Under the pieces are notes generated by a model that saw nothing but the letters and a program-made list of their open reading frames with translations, was not told where the DNA came from and did no database searches. A program made the translations under genes and the position numbers. Below are positions 45,611 to 53,811 of a stretch of DNA of 64,000 nt, piece by piece. Each line of letters begins with the position of its first letter. Positions within the stretch are counted from its first letter, which is position 1. The stretch spans positions 42,837 through 106,836 of the forward strand of contig CALHGX010000009.1 in the NCBI GenBank assembly GCA_938031185.1, given 5' to 3'. The stretch is from an uncultured bacterium. GTDB lineage: Bacteria; Verrucomicrobiota; Kiritimatiellia; CAIKKV01; CALHGX01.

Positions 45611-46801
45611 CTATCGAAGCCGCTTCACGAACACGGCCAGCCGCGCCATGGCTTCCTTGATTTCCTCAAGGTCCGTCGCATAGGAACAGCGCAAGAACCC
45701 TTCCCCGCAGGCCCCAAACGCCGTCCCCGGCACGCAGGCCACGTTGTACTCGTCGAGAAGACGCAGCGCAAAGTCGCGGGACGTCAATCCCAGGTCGCCG
45801 ACGCGTGGAAAGACGTAGAACGCGCCCCGAGGTTTATGACAAGGCAGCCCGATCTCGTTGAGCGCGCTACAAATGTAGTTGCGGCGTTGCTCGTAGGCGC
45901 GCCGCATTTCCACCGTGTCGCGATCGTCCCGCAAAGCTTCCGCCGCCGCTTCCTGGCTGAGGGTCGGCGCGCACAACATGGTGTACTGGTGGATCTTCAT
46001 CATGGCTTCGCTGAGCTCCGCCGGCGCACAGGCATAGCCAATTCGAAACCCGGTCATCGCCCAGCCCTTGGAGAGGCCATGCAGAAAAATCGTACGCTCC
46101 CTCATGCCCGGGAAGGCGGCAATGCTCAAGGCCTCCCCCTCGTAAGTCAGCTCGGAATAGATTTCGTCTGTGATCACCGTCAGGTCATGCCGGCAGGCGA
46201 ATCGGGCCAGTCCCTCAAGCTCTTCCCGCCCCAGGGTCGCGCCCGTCGGATTGGTTGGGAAATTGAGCAACAGCGCCTTGGTCCTCTTGGTCACCAGCGG
46301 TTCCAGCATATCCGCCGTCAGCCGGAAACCGTTTTCCGCCCGCGTCACCGCCGGAACCGGCACGCCGTGCGCGAACAGAATCGTCGGCCGATAGGACACA
46401 TAGCACGGTTCATGGTATAGCACTTCGTCGCCCGGCGATACCACGGCTCGCACCGCCAGGTCGAGCGCCTCGCTCACGCCGACCGTCACCAGTATTTCCG
46501 TTTCCGGGTCGTACCGGACTCCGAAGACTCGATCAACATAGTCCCGAATACCCTGCCGAAGTTTGAGCAGACCGCGGTTCGAGGTGTAGGCAGTTGCGCC
46601 CCGATCCAAGGCGTAGATGGCTGCTTCCCGAATCCGCCACGGCGTGGGGAAATCCGGTTCCCCAATGCCCAAGCTGATCACGTCCTTGCGTGTGCTGACA
46701 ATGTCGAAAAAGTCCCGAATGCCCGACCGTGGGATGTCGCGCAGGTAATCCGCCACCCGCGAGGCTCCGGTACGTTTTTCAGGAGACTTTGAGCCGTTCA
46801 T
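45611..46801 (-). CDS. Class I/II pyridoxal-phosphate aminotransferase
   Basis: A 396-aa fold-type I aminotransferase with start ATG46801, overlapping the lrp end by 23 bases. It has ISLGIGEPDFPTP, TAYTSNRGLLKLRQGI, the LNFPTNPTGATLGREEL substrate loop, VITDEIYSELTYEG, PLP Lys in FLHGLSKGWAMTGFRIGY and PRGAFYVFPRV. It belongs to the aspartate/aromatic group. The immediately preceding Lrp-type regulator suggests control by an amino acid ligand. Confidence 0.92.
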   Translation of the reverse strand: MNGSKSPEKRTGASRVADYLRDIPRSGIRDFFDIVSTRKDVISLGIGEPDFPTPWRIREAAIYALDRGATAYTSNRGLLKLRQGIRDYVDRVFGVRYDPETEILVTVGVSEALDLAVRAVVSPGDEVLYHEPCYVSYRPTILFAHGVPVPAVTRAENGFRLTADMLEPLVTKRTKALLLNFPTNPTGATLGREELEGLARFACRHDLTVITDEIYSELTYEGEALSIAAFPGMRERTIFLHGLSKGWAMTGFRIGYACAPAELSEAMMKIHQYTMLCAPTLSQEAAAEALRDDRDTVEMRRAYEQRRNYICSALNEIGLPCHKPRGAFYVFPRVGDLGLTSRDFALRLLDEYNVACVPGTAFGACGEGFLRCSYATDLEEIKEAMARLAVFVKRLR

Positions 46802-47255
46802 CCGTTCTCTGCGCCTCCATAAGCACACCGTGCACCTTGTACGTCTTGAGCATGAAATGCGTCGCAGTTGAGAGAATGCCCTGTATCGTGGCCAGTTTCT
46901 CGCTCACAAACAACGCCACATCGCGCAAATTGTCTCCCGAGACGAAGGCCAGCAGATCGTATGTTCCCGACATCAGGTAGAGCGCCTCGACTTCCCGAAA
47001 CTTGCTGATGCGCTCCGCGATCCGGTCGAATCCGCCTTCCCGTTCCGGCGTGATCTTGATTTCGATAACCGCGCTCACCCGCTGCAACCCCAGCCGGTCC
47101 TCGTTGACAATGGCCTGGTATCCGCGAATGATCCCCTGCCGCTCATATTCTTCAATTTGCTTCTTGATGTCCTGCTCGCTGCGGTTTAGCAAGCGGGCCA
47201 GATTGTCAGGGGACTCCAGCGCATTCTCTTTCAGCAGTTTCAGCAGCTCGTCCAT
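46779..47255 (-). CDS. Lrp/AsnC-family transcriptional regulator
   Basis: A 158-aa protein with start ATG47255 after GGGAGAG. The winged helix-turn-helix is at the N-terminus (ELLKLLKENALESPDNLARLLNRSEQDIKKQIEEYERQGII), followed by VNEDRLGLQRVSAVIEIKI and the RAM ligand-binding domain (VEALYLMSGTYDLLAFVSGDNLRDVALFVSEKLATI). It overlaps the aminotransferase gene and is divergent from the trmJ-like gene (247-base gap), where its operator probably lies. Confidence 0.92.
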   Translation of the reverse strand: MDELLKLLKENALESPDNLARLLNRSEQDIKKQIEEYERQGIIRGYQAIVNEDRLGLQRVSAVIEIKITPEREGGFDRIAERISKFREVEALYLMSGTYDLLAFVSGDNLRDVALFVSEKLATIQGILSTATHFMLKTYKVHGVLMEAQRTDERLKVS

Positions 47256-47502
47256 GATTCTCTCCCTTCGGGCTAGCCGCGCAGCAAACAGGGCCGACGC
47301 GACCATCTCCGAACCCATTGCCTTCCGGCCGCGAACGGGCTACCCTAGTCCCTCGCCGAATGCGCGGCGGAAACGACGGCACGCGGCGAACGGTACCACC
47401 TGGCGCCGGCAAATGCAACTGCCGGACGTCCGCGGACGCGTGACCGGCGGTTTCAGCCGAAACGGTTCTTTGGGAACCGTGAAAGACCGTCGAGGTTCGA
47501 TC

Positions 47503-48234
47503 ATGTTGAAGAACGTGCGGATTGTGCTCGTTGGGCCGATATACGGGGGCAACGTCGGCTCCGCCTGCCGCGCCATGGCCAACATGGGGCTCTCGGATCT
47601 GGCGTTGGTGGCGCCCGAGCCGCTGGACATGGAAGAGGCCCGCCGTATGGCTTGCGCCGCGCAGGACGTGCTCAACGGACGCCGAGAATTCGCGACGCTT
47701 CAGGAAGCCGTCGCGGATTGCGGCGTCGTGGCAGGCACAACGGCCCGCACGGGATTGTACCGTGCCCATGCGCAGTCCCCCCATGCACTGGCACCGCACC
47801 TGCTCGGAGCCGCTCAAAAAGGCCCTGTTGCAGTGGTTTTCGGACGTGAAACATGGGGTCTGACCAATGAAGAGCTGGCCATCTGCACCCATTTAATCCA
47901 GATCCCATCCTCGCCTGATTACCCGTCCCTAAATCTGGCCGCCGCTGTGCTGCTCTGCAGCTACGAGCTTTTTGTCGCATCGGGGGTGTACGAGCCACCC
48001 GAAGAACTGTCGCCGGAGGCCTGCTCTGCCATGCGCGAGCGCATGTTCGCCATGTGGGAGCGCCTGCTGCTCGACATAGGTTTCATGGAACAGGAAAAGG
48101 CCCTTCACATGATGCTCGGAATCCGGCGCATCTTCTCGCGTGGCGCCCGCACGGAGGACGACGTCAACATCCTCATGGGCATCGCGCGCCAGATGGACTG
48201 GAAAGCCGCGCAAGGCGCCGGTCGCGTTCGTTGA
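47503..48234 (+). CDS. trmJ: TrmJ-like tRNA (ribose-2'-O) methyltransferase
   Basis: A 243-aa SPOUT/TrmH-superfamily protein. Motif 1: VRIVLVGPIYGGNVGSACRAMANMGLSDLALVAP. Motif 2: VVFGRETWGLTNEELAICTHLIQIP. Motif 3: PDYPSLNLAAAVLLCSYEL, the knot. A C-terminal helical part (DVNILMGIARQMDWK) matches TrmJ, which methylates ribose 32 of tRNAs. GAGG lies about eight bases before ATG47503; the frame continues upstream in unlike sequence. tRNA target not verifiable here. Confidence 0.88.
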   Translation: MLKNVRIVLVGPIYGGNVGSACRAMANMGLSDLALVAPEPLDMEEARRMACAAQDVLNGRREFATLQEAVADCGVVAGTTARTGLYRAHAQSPHALAPHLLGAAQKGPVAVVFGRETWGLTNEELAICTHLIQIPSSPDYPSLNLAAAVLLCSYELFVASGVYEPPEELSPEACSAMRERMFAMWERLLLDIGFMEQEKALHMMLGIRRIFSRGARTEDDVNILMGIARQMDWKAAQGAGRVR

Positions 48235-48274
48235 CTTTCCCTCGCTCTTTCCCTAAGGTTCAAGCCGATACTAG

Positions 48275-49978
48275 ATGAGCGCGCCTTCATCCATGACCAT
48301 GCGCGGTATTCTGCGGCGGACGGGAATGCTTTCCGAGGCGCAGGTGTCCGCGGTGCTCCAGAAGGCGCAAGCCGATGCCGTCTCGGTCACCCAGGCGGTC
48401 GTCGAACAGGGATTCGCCCGAGAGGACATGTTCCTCGAGGCGTTAGCCAAGACCTTGCAGGCGCCTTTCGTCCGCCTCGGAGACATGGCGGTTGATCCGA
48501 CCATTCTGGCCAAGCTCCCTGCGAAAGCCGTTTTCCAGTACCATGTGATCCCCCTCGCCCTGGAGCAGGGCGTGTTGACCGTTGCCACCAACAACCCCTT
48601 CGACCCCGGTCTCCTTGACGCCCTCCGGCTGGCCTCGGGATGTCGCATTCGGCTGGCACTGGCCCCCACCGCGGACATTGCCACCGCCGTCAAGAAATTC
48701 TACGGTGTCGGCGCCGACACTGTAGAACGTTTGATGCAGGATGACCGCATTGAAGTCGCACCGGAACAGACGCTGCTCAAGGCGGATTTGAGCGAACTTG
48801 ATCAGGAGGCCTCGATCGTCCGGTTCGTCAACCAAATCATCTGGGAGGCTTATCAGGAGCGCGCAACCGACATCCACATGGAACCGATGGAGCGCCAGCT
48901 GCGCATCCGCTACCGTGTGGACGGCGTCCTGCACCAGACGCCCTTACCCGCCCAGTTGTCGCGCTTCCAAGCCGCCATCATCTCACGCATCAAGGTCATG
49001 GCCAACATGGACATCGCCGAAAAACGCCTCCCCCAGGATGGCCGGATCGGCATGCGCATTCAGGGGGAGGACATTGATATCCGGGTCTCCACCATGCCCA
49101 CGGTGTACGGGGAGAGCGTCAGTCTGCGTCTGCTCATGCGCGGCAAGGAATTCATCGGCATTCACGATCTAGGCATGAACGAACGCGACGTGCGCGCCAT
49201 TCGCCGGCTCATCGAGCGTCCCAACGGCATCATCTTGGTCACCGGTCCCACAGGATCCGGAAAATCCACTTCGCTTTACGCCTATCTGCACGAGATCAAC
49301 CGCATTGACCAGCGGATCATCACGGTGGAGGATCCTATCGAGTACGAAATGGCCGGCATCAACCAAATCAGCGTCAAACCCGACATTGGCCTGACGTTTG
49401 CCACGGCGCTGCGTCACATCTTGCGGCAAGACCCGGATGTCATCATGGTGGGAGAGATCCGCGATTTTGAGACCGCCGAGATCGCCATCCGCGCGTCGCT
49501 CACCGGCCATCTGGTTTTCAGCACCCTGCACACCAACGATGCCGCCGGTGCCATCACCCGCCTCCTGGACATGGGCGTGGAGCCGTTCCTTGTAGCCTCA
49601 TCCCTCGAGGCCGTTGTGGCGCAACGCCTCGTGCGGCGTCTGTGCGCCCAGTGCCGTCAGCCCCACACGCCCGACACGGCGCTGTTGGCTGCCTCAGGCT
49701 TCCCGGTAAATCGGCTCAAGGAAGGGACTCTTTTCGAACACAAGGGCTGCGAGGCCTGCCGTATGACGGGATTCAAGGGGCGGACCGGCATCTACGAGAT
49801 TCTGCTCATCAACGATGCCATCGAGGCGCTTATCGTCGCGCGCGCCTCCTCCAACGCCATCAAGCAGGAGGCCATCCGGCACGGCCTTCAGACACTGCGC
49901 GAGGATGGCTGGGCGAAATGCCTGGCCGGCATCACCACGATTGAGGAAGTGCTCCGCGTGACCGAGGAAGTGGATTGA
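48275..49978 (+). CDS. Type IV pilus/type II secretion assembly ATPase (PilB/GspE)
   Basis: A 567-aa ATPase. The N-terminal MshEN-type domain (about 5-140) is followed by EASIVRFVNQIIWEAYQERATDIHMEP, the Walker A GPTGSGKST (about 324-332), the Asp box (TVEDPIEYE), Walker B (DVIMVGEIRDFETAEIA) and His box (FSTLHTNDAAGAITRL). A zinc site is formed by CAQCRQPH and KGCEACRMTGFKGRTG. It supplies ATP hydrolysis for polymerising pilins or pseudopilins. The partner membrane protein follows within five bases. Confidence 0.95.
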   Translation: MSAPSSMTMRGILRRTGMLSEAQVSAVLQKAQADAVSVTQAVVEQGFAREDMFLEALAKTLQAPFVRLGDMAVDPTILAKLPAKAVFQYHVIPLALEQGVLTVATNNPFDPGLLDALRLASGCRIRLALAPTADIATAVKKFYGVGADTVERLMQDDRIEVAPEQTLLKADLSELDQEASIVRFVNQIIWEAYQERATDIHMEPMERQLRIRYRVDGVLHQTPLPAQLSRFQAAIISRIKVMANMDIAEKRLPQDGRIGMRIQGEDIDIRVSTMPTVYGESVSLRLLMRGKEFIGIHDLGMNERDVRAIRRLIERPNGIILVTGPTGSGKSTSLYAYLHEINRIDQRIITVEDPIEYEMAGINQISVKPDIGLTFATALRHILRQDPDVIMVGEIRDFETAEIAIRASLTGHLVFSTLHTNDAAGAITRLLDMGVEPFLVASSLEAVVAQRLVRRLCAQCRQPHTPDTALLAASGFPVNRLKEGTLFEHKGCEACRMTGFKGRTGIYEILLINDAIEALIVARASSNAIKQEAIRHGLQTLREDGWAKCLAGITTIEEVLRVTEEVD

Positions 49979-49982
49979 TCCG

Positions 49983-51224
49983 ATGCCGCTCTTCCAGTAC
50001 ACGGCCAAGGCGGCCGGCGGGCAAACCGTGACCGGAACCGTGGAGGCGCCGGATCGCCGGACCGCCCAGATACAGATTGAGCGTATGGGCCACATCCCGG
50101 TGGCGCTATCCGAAACCGCCTCGAGCGCCTCCTCCGCTCCCAAAGCCCGGCGCTTCGTTTTCCCGCGTCCCGCAGGACGCGCCGATGCCATGACGCCCCG
50201 GGAAACCCTCGTCTTTTCGACCGAACTGAGCGATCTGCTGGCTTCGGGTATGACCCTCGGTCACGCGCTAGCCTCCCTCTCCAGACGAGGTGGCCGGCGC
50301 GGAGCTGAAGCGGTCATCAAGAGCCTCCGCGAGGATATCATTCAGGGGCGCAGTCTTTCCGAAGCCTTGAGCCGGCACCCCTCAACTTTCCCGCCCCTCT
50401 ATGTCAGCATGGTGCGCGTGGGCGAAGCCAGCGGAAAGTTGTCGGAGGTCATGGCCCGACTCGTGTCTCATTACGAGCGTATCCAGGAACTCAAGGAAAA
50501 GGTGCTGATGGCCCTTGTGTATCCGGCGATCGTGTTGGCGCTCGGTCTGGCCACGCTGGTTTTTTCGATGGTTTTCGTCATTCCGAAATTCTCGGTGATC
50601 TTTGAGGAACTGGGAAGCACCCTCCCCTTGCCGACGCGGTTTCTCATCGCCAGCAGCAACTGGCTGGTCCGCTACGGCTGGGTCTTGGCCGCCGCCATCG
50701 GGGGCGGAGTGTTCGTGCTGCGGCGCGCCGTGCGAACCCCGGCGGGCCGTTTGCGCTGGGATGCGCTGCAGCTTCGCGTGCCCTTCCTGCGCGGCATCGT
50801 GGCGGCCGGCACTTTCGCCAATTTCTCCCGCACCCTGAATACGCTGCTCGCCAATGGGGTGCCCGTGCTGCAGGCGCTGGCCATTGTGGAGGAAACCGTC
50901 GGCAACGCGGTGATTTCCTCCGAAATCCGCAACGCCCGCGAACGCATTACGGACGGCACTACGATTTCTGCTCCGCTGGCCGCCGGCGGCGTGTTCCCCA
51001 CCCTCATGACCGATATGCTGGCCATCGGCGAGCAAACCGGCGACATGACCACGGCGCTAGACCACATCGCGCACCGCTACGAAAACGAGCTGAACCGCAA
51101 CGTGAAGATATTCACCACGGCGCTGGAACCCGCGCTGATTGTAGTGGTCGCTGTGCTGGTGGGCTTCGTGGCGCTGAGCATCCTCATGGCGGTGTTCAAC
51201 CTGACCAGCGGATTGGATGTCTGA
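49983..51224 (+). CDS. Type II secretion/type IV pilus inner-membrane protein (GspF/PilC)
   Basis: A 413-aa protein with two GspF repeats. The first covers about 75-200 (FSTELSDLLASGMTLGHALASLS; LVSHYERIQELKEKVLMALVYPAIVLALG). The second covers about 275-400 (FSRTLNTLLANGVPVLQALAIVEET; ALDHIAHRYENELNRNVKIFTTALEPALIVVVAVLVGFVALSI). Membrane segments sit at the end of each. It forms the platform on which the ATPase acts. No pilin, secretin or GspG gene follows in the window, so the rest of the machine is elsewhere. Confidence 0.95.
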   Translation: MPLFQYTAKAAGGQTVTGTVEAPDRRTAQIQIERMGHIPVALSETASSASSAPKARRFVFPRPAGRADAMTPRETLVFSTELSDLLASGMTLGHALASLSRRGGRRGAEAVIKSLREDIIQGRSLSEALSRHPSTFPPLYVSMVRVGEASGKLSEVMARLVSHYERIQELKEKVLMALVYPAIVLALGLATLVFSMVFVIPKFSVIFEELGSTLPLPTRFLIASSNWLVRYGWVLAAAIGGGVFVLRRAVRTPAGRLRWDALQLRVPFLRGIVAAGTFANFSRTLNTLLANGVPVLQALAIVEETVGNAVISSEIRNARERITDGTTISAPLAAGGVFPTLMTDMLAIGEQTGDMTTALDHIAHRYENELNRNVKIFTTALEPALIVVVAVLVGFVALSILMAVFNLTSGLDV

Positions 51225-51237
51225 ACGCAGTCCGACC

Positions 51238-52242
51238 TCAAGACGGCGCGGCGTCCAGCCGATCCAGCGCCTCGCGGATGAGTTTCAAATCCTCTTCGCC
51301 CAACTCCACGTCGCCGGCCTTGGCGTTCTCCTCCGCCTGCCGGGCCGTGCGAGCCCCGGCCAGCACATGAGTGCATCCGGGCTGAGCCGCCGTCCAGGCT
51401 AGGGCCAACTGCGCCGAAGTCAGGCCATGCTTCTCGGCCACCGGTCGGATCGCCGCCAGCAGTTCCGCCGCGCGCCGTCGCTGTTCCGGCCCGAATAGCG
51501 GATCGGCCCGCCGCATGTCGCCTTCAGAAAACGCGCGGCTTTCCGTCACCGCGCCGGTCAGGAGACCCCGAGCCAATGGCGAATACGCCAGGAACGCAAT
51601 GTGCCGGTCACGGCAATAGGGAAGATTGTCCTTCTCGTGCCGCCGATCCAGCATGGAGAAAGGTTCCTGATCCGCGTCCAATTGGCCCGCTGCCACGTAT
51701 TCGTCCATTTGCCGCGTGGTGGCATTGCAACAGCCGATGGCGCGTATCTTTCCCTCCTGTTTCAACGCCATCAGCGTCATCATGACATCGCCGATGGGCG
51801 TGGTGGGGTCCTGCCAGTGGGTCTGGAGCAAATCAAGGTAGTCGGTCTTCAGCCGCTTGAGCGTCTGTTCGACGTCCCGCCGAATGGCCTCCGGCGCAAG
51901 GCAGCGATACACTCGAAGGGGCCCTTTTTCCGACGGTCCCTGTTCATCGGAGGCAAAAAAGAGTTCTCCCCGCTCCTCATTCCAAATGAGGCCGCACTTG
52001 GACGCCAGCAGCGCCTTGTGCCGGCGGTCGCGCAGCGCCTTGCCCAGCACATTCTCCGCTTCCCCGAAGCCATAGACCGGCGCGGTATCAATCAGATTGA
52101 TGCCCTGCTCCAGCGCTGCGTGCACCGCGCGGATGGAATCCCGTTCCTCGGCGCCGCCCCACATCCAGCCGCCGATCGCCCATGTGCCCAGTCCAATCAC
52201 CGAAGCCTGTATGCCGCTGGAACCAAGGGGTCTTTGCTTCAT
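51238..52242 (-). CDS. Aldo/keto reductase family protein
   Basis: A 334-aa (beta/alpha)8 NADPH oxidoreductase starting ATG52242. The catalytic set is Asp and Tyr in NLIDTAPVYGFGEAENVLG, Lys in KALLASKCGL and His in LLQTHWQDPTTPIGD. The C-terminal cofactor-binding part contains LAWTAAQPGCTHVLAGARTARQAEENAKA. It resembles the AKR11/YajO-type group. The substrate is unknown. It is 97 bases after purF on the same strand. Confidence 0.9.
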   Translation of the reverse strand: MKQRPLGSSGIQASVIGLGTWAIGGWMWGGAEERDSIRAVHAALEQGINLIDTAPVYGFGEAENVLGKALRDRRHKALLASKCGLIWNEERGELFFASDEQGPSEKGPLRVYRCLAPEAIRRDVEQTLKRLKTDYLDLLQTHWQDPTTPIGDVMMTLMALKQEGKIRAIGCCNATTRQMDEYVAAGQLDADQEPFSMLDRRHEKDNLPYCRDRHIAFLAYSPLARGLLTGAVTESRAFSEGDMRRADPLFGPEQRRRAAELLAAIRPVAEKHGLTSAQLALAWTAAQPGCTHVLAGARTARQAEENAKAGDVELGEEDLKLIREALDRLDAAPS

Positions 52243-52339
52243 CCCCGCCTTCCTTGCAATGGGCACAGCGTAAGGCACAAAAGCGAGAATGACAAGTCGG
52301 GTTTGCGTTTCGCGGTCGCAAGAGGCCGGGTGCCTTGCG

Positions 52340-53752
52340 TCACTCGGCCGTCCCTTCGCAGCCGCTCCAGCAATATGTGCACACCTTCTCCGGCGGCAGA
52401 CCGATGGCCTCGAGCAAATCCTCCAGCCGCTGGTATCGCAGCGTGGTCAGGCCGAGCTTCTTCCGAATGACCTCGACCATGGCGGCTGCGCATCGCGAGT
52501 CCGGATTTGCGTACTCCTCCAGCCGGCGATCGTCCCGTCCTTCAAGGGCCTTGATGGCCTTGCGGCCGGCCAGCTCCAGTTCGGAGCGCGATCGGGAGAA
52601 ATTGAGGAACTTGCAGCCGAACAGCAATGGAGGGCAGGCCGCGCGCACATGCACTTCCTTTGCCCCGGCTTCCATCAATCGCGCCACCGTGTCCTGCAGT
52701 TGCGTGCCGCGCACAATGGAGTCCTCGCAAAACATGATGCGCCGCCCCTCGATGATTTCGCGGATCGGAATCAGCTTCATGCGCGCCACCAGATCGCGCA
52801 CCCGCTGATCCTGCGGCATGAAACTACGCGGCCATGTGGGGGTGTACTTCACGAATGGCCGCTGGTAGGGAATGCTGGCCTCGCCGGCATACCCCAGTCC
52901 ATACCCCGTTCCGGAATCCGGGATGCCCGCCACGAGATCCGCCTTCACCTCGTCGCGCCGTGCGAGCGCCGCCCCGCAGCGATACCGCACCTGCTCGACG
53001 TTCAGCCCCTCATAGCAGGAGGCCGGATAACCGTAATACACCCAAAGAAAAGCGCAGATTTGCATCCGCGAACCGGCCGGCCGAAGCGTTTCCGCCCCAT
53101 CCACGGTCAGCCGGACAATTTCGCCCGGACCGAGATACCGCTCCACGCGATAATCGAGGTTCGGGAATGCGCAGCTTTCCATGGCCGCCGCCCACGCGTC
53201 CTTTTTCCGGCCCAGCACCACCGGCGTCCGGCCCAGCCGGTCCCGCGCCACATAGAGCCCCTTGCTGGTCAACAACAACAGAGAGCAGGATCCCTCGATG
53301 GCTTCCTGCGCCTGCGCAATGCCATCCTCGAACGTTTCTTCACCGTTGATCAGCGTGGCGACCAGCTCCGTCGGGTTCACGCCCTTGAGGCTAGCCTCGG
53401 AAAAGTGGGTCACCCGGCGCCGGAACGCCTGACGGCGCAGCGCCTCAAGATTCCGCACAACGCCCACGGTGACGATCGCATAGGAGCCCAGATGCGACGA
53501 AATCAGCAGCGGTTGATCCTCGTTGTCGCTGATGACGCCGATGCCCATCCGCCCGCGCATGCGCTGGATGTCGGTTTCGAACTTGGATCGGAACTGCGCG
53601 TTGGTGATGTCGTGAATGAACCGGGTGAAGCCCGTTCGCTTCCGCACCGCCAGCCCGCCTCGCTGCGTCCCCAGATGCGAGTGATAGTCCGTGCCGTAGA
53701 ACAGGTCGCTGACACAGTCATGCCGCGAGACGACGCCAAAAAACCCGCCCAT
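52340..53752 (-). CDS. purF: Amidophosphoribosyltransferase-like protein lacking the glutaminase cysteine
   Basis: A 470-aa PurF. The C-terminal PRTase domain is intact with EDSIVRGTQLQDTVARL (PRPP loop), IPDSGTGYGLGYA and RPFVKYTPTWPRSF. Putative Fe-S cysteines include MQICAF, FGCKF and VCTYCWSGCEG, as in the Bacillus-type enzyme. The N-terminal Ntn-glutaminase domain opens MGGFFGVVSRHDCV where an active family member has a Cys right after the initiator Met (CGVFG). The Cys is Gly; no propeptide or alternative upstream start supplies one. The rest of the glutaminase fold (DYHSHLGTQRGGLA) is present. It may work with free ammonia, or with a separate glutaminase. Similar Cys-less PurF forms may exist in Bacteroidetes, but I could not check. 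Confidence 0.88.
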   Translation of the reverse strand: MGGFFGVVSRHDCVSDLFYGTDYHSHLGTQRGGLAVRKRTGFTRFIHDITNAQFRSKFETDIQRMRGRMGIGVISDNEDQPLLISSHLGSYAIVTVGVVRNLEALRRQAFRRRVTHFSEASLKGVNPTELVATLINGEETFEDGIAQAQEAIEGSCSLLLLTSKGLYVARDRLGRTPVVLGRKKDAWAAAMESCAFPNLDYRVERYLGPGEIVRLTVDGAETLRPAGSRMQICAFLWVYYGYPASCYEGLNVEQVRYRCGAALARRDEVKADLVAGIPDSGTGYGLGYAGEASIPYQRPFVKYTPTWPRSFMPQDQRVRDLVARMKLIPIREIIEGRRIMFCEDSIVRGTQLQDTVARLMEAGAKEVHVRAACPPLLFGCKFLNFSRSRSELELAGRKAIKALEGRDDRRLEEYANPDSRCAAAMVEVIRKKLGLTTLRYQRLEDLLEAIGLPPEKVCTYCWSGCEGTAE

Positions 53753-53811
53753 GAGCGCCCCTTTCCTCGAAATACGCCAGCCGCGGCTCTTGAGCCGTCA
53801 GGCCGCCACCT

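Noticed and set aside
48230..48275. TTGACT as a promoter for the PilB/GspE gene
   Set aside because: It overlaps the preceding stop codon and there is no acceptable -10 at 16-18 bases.
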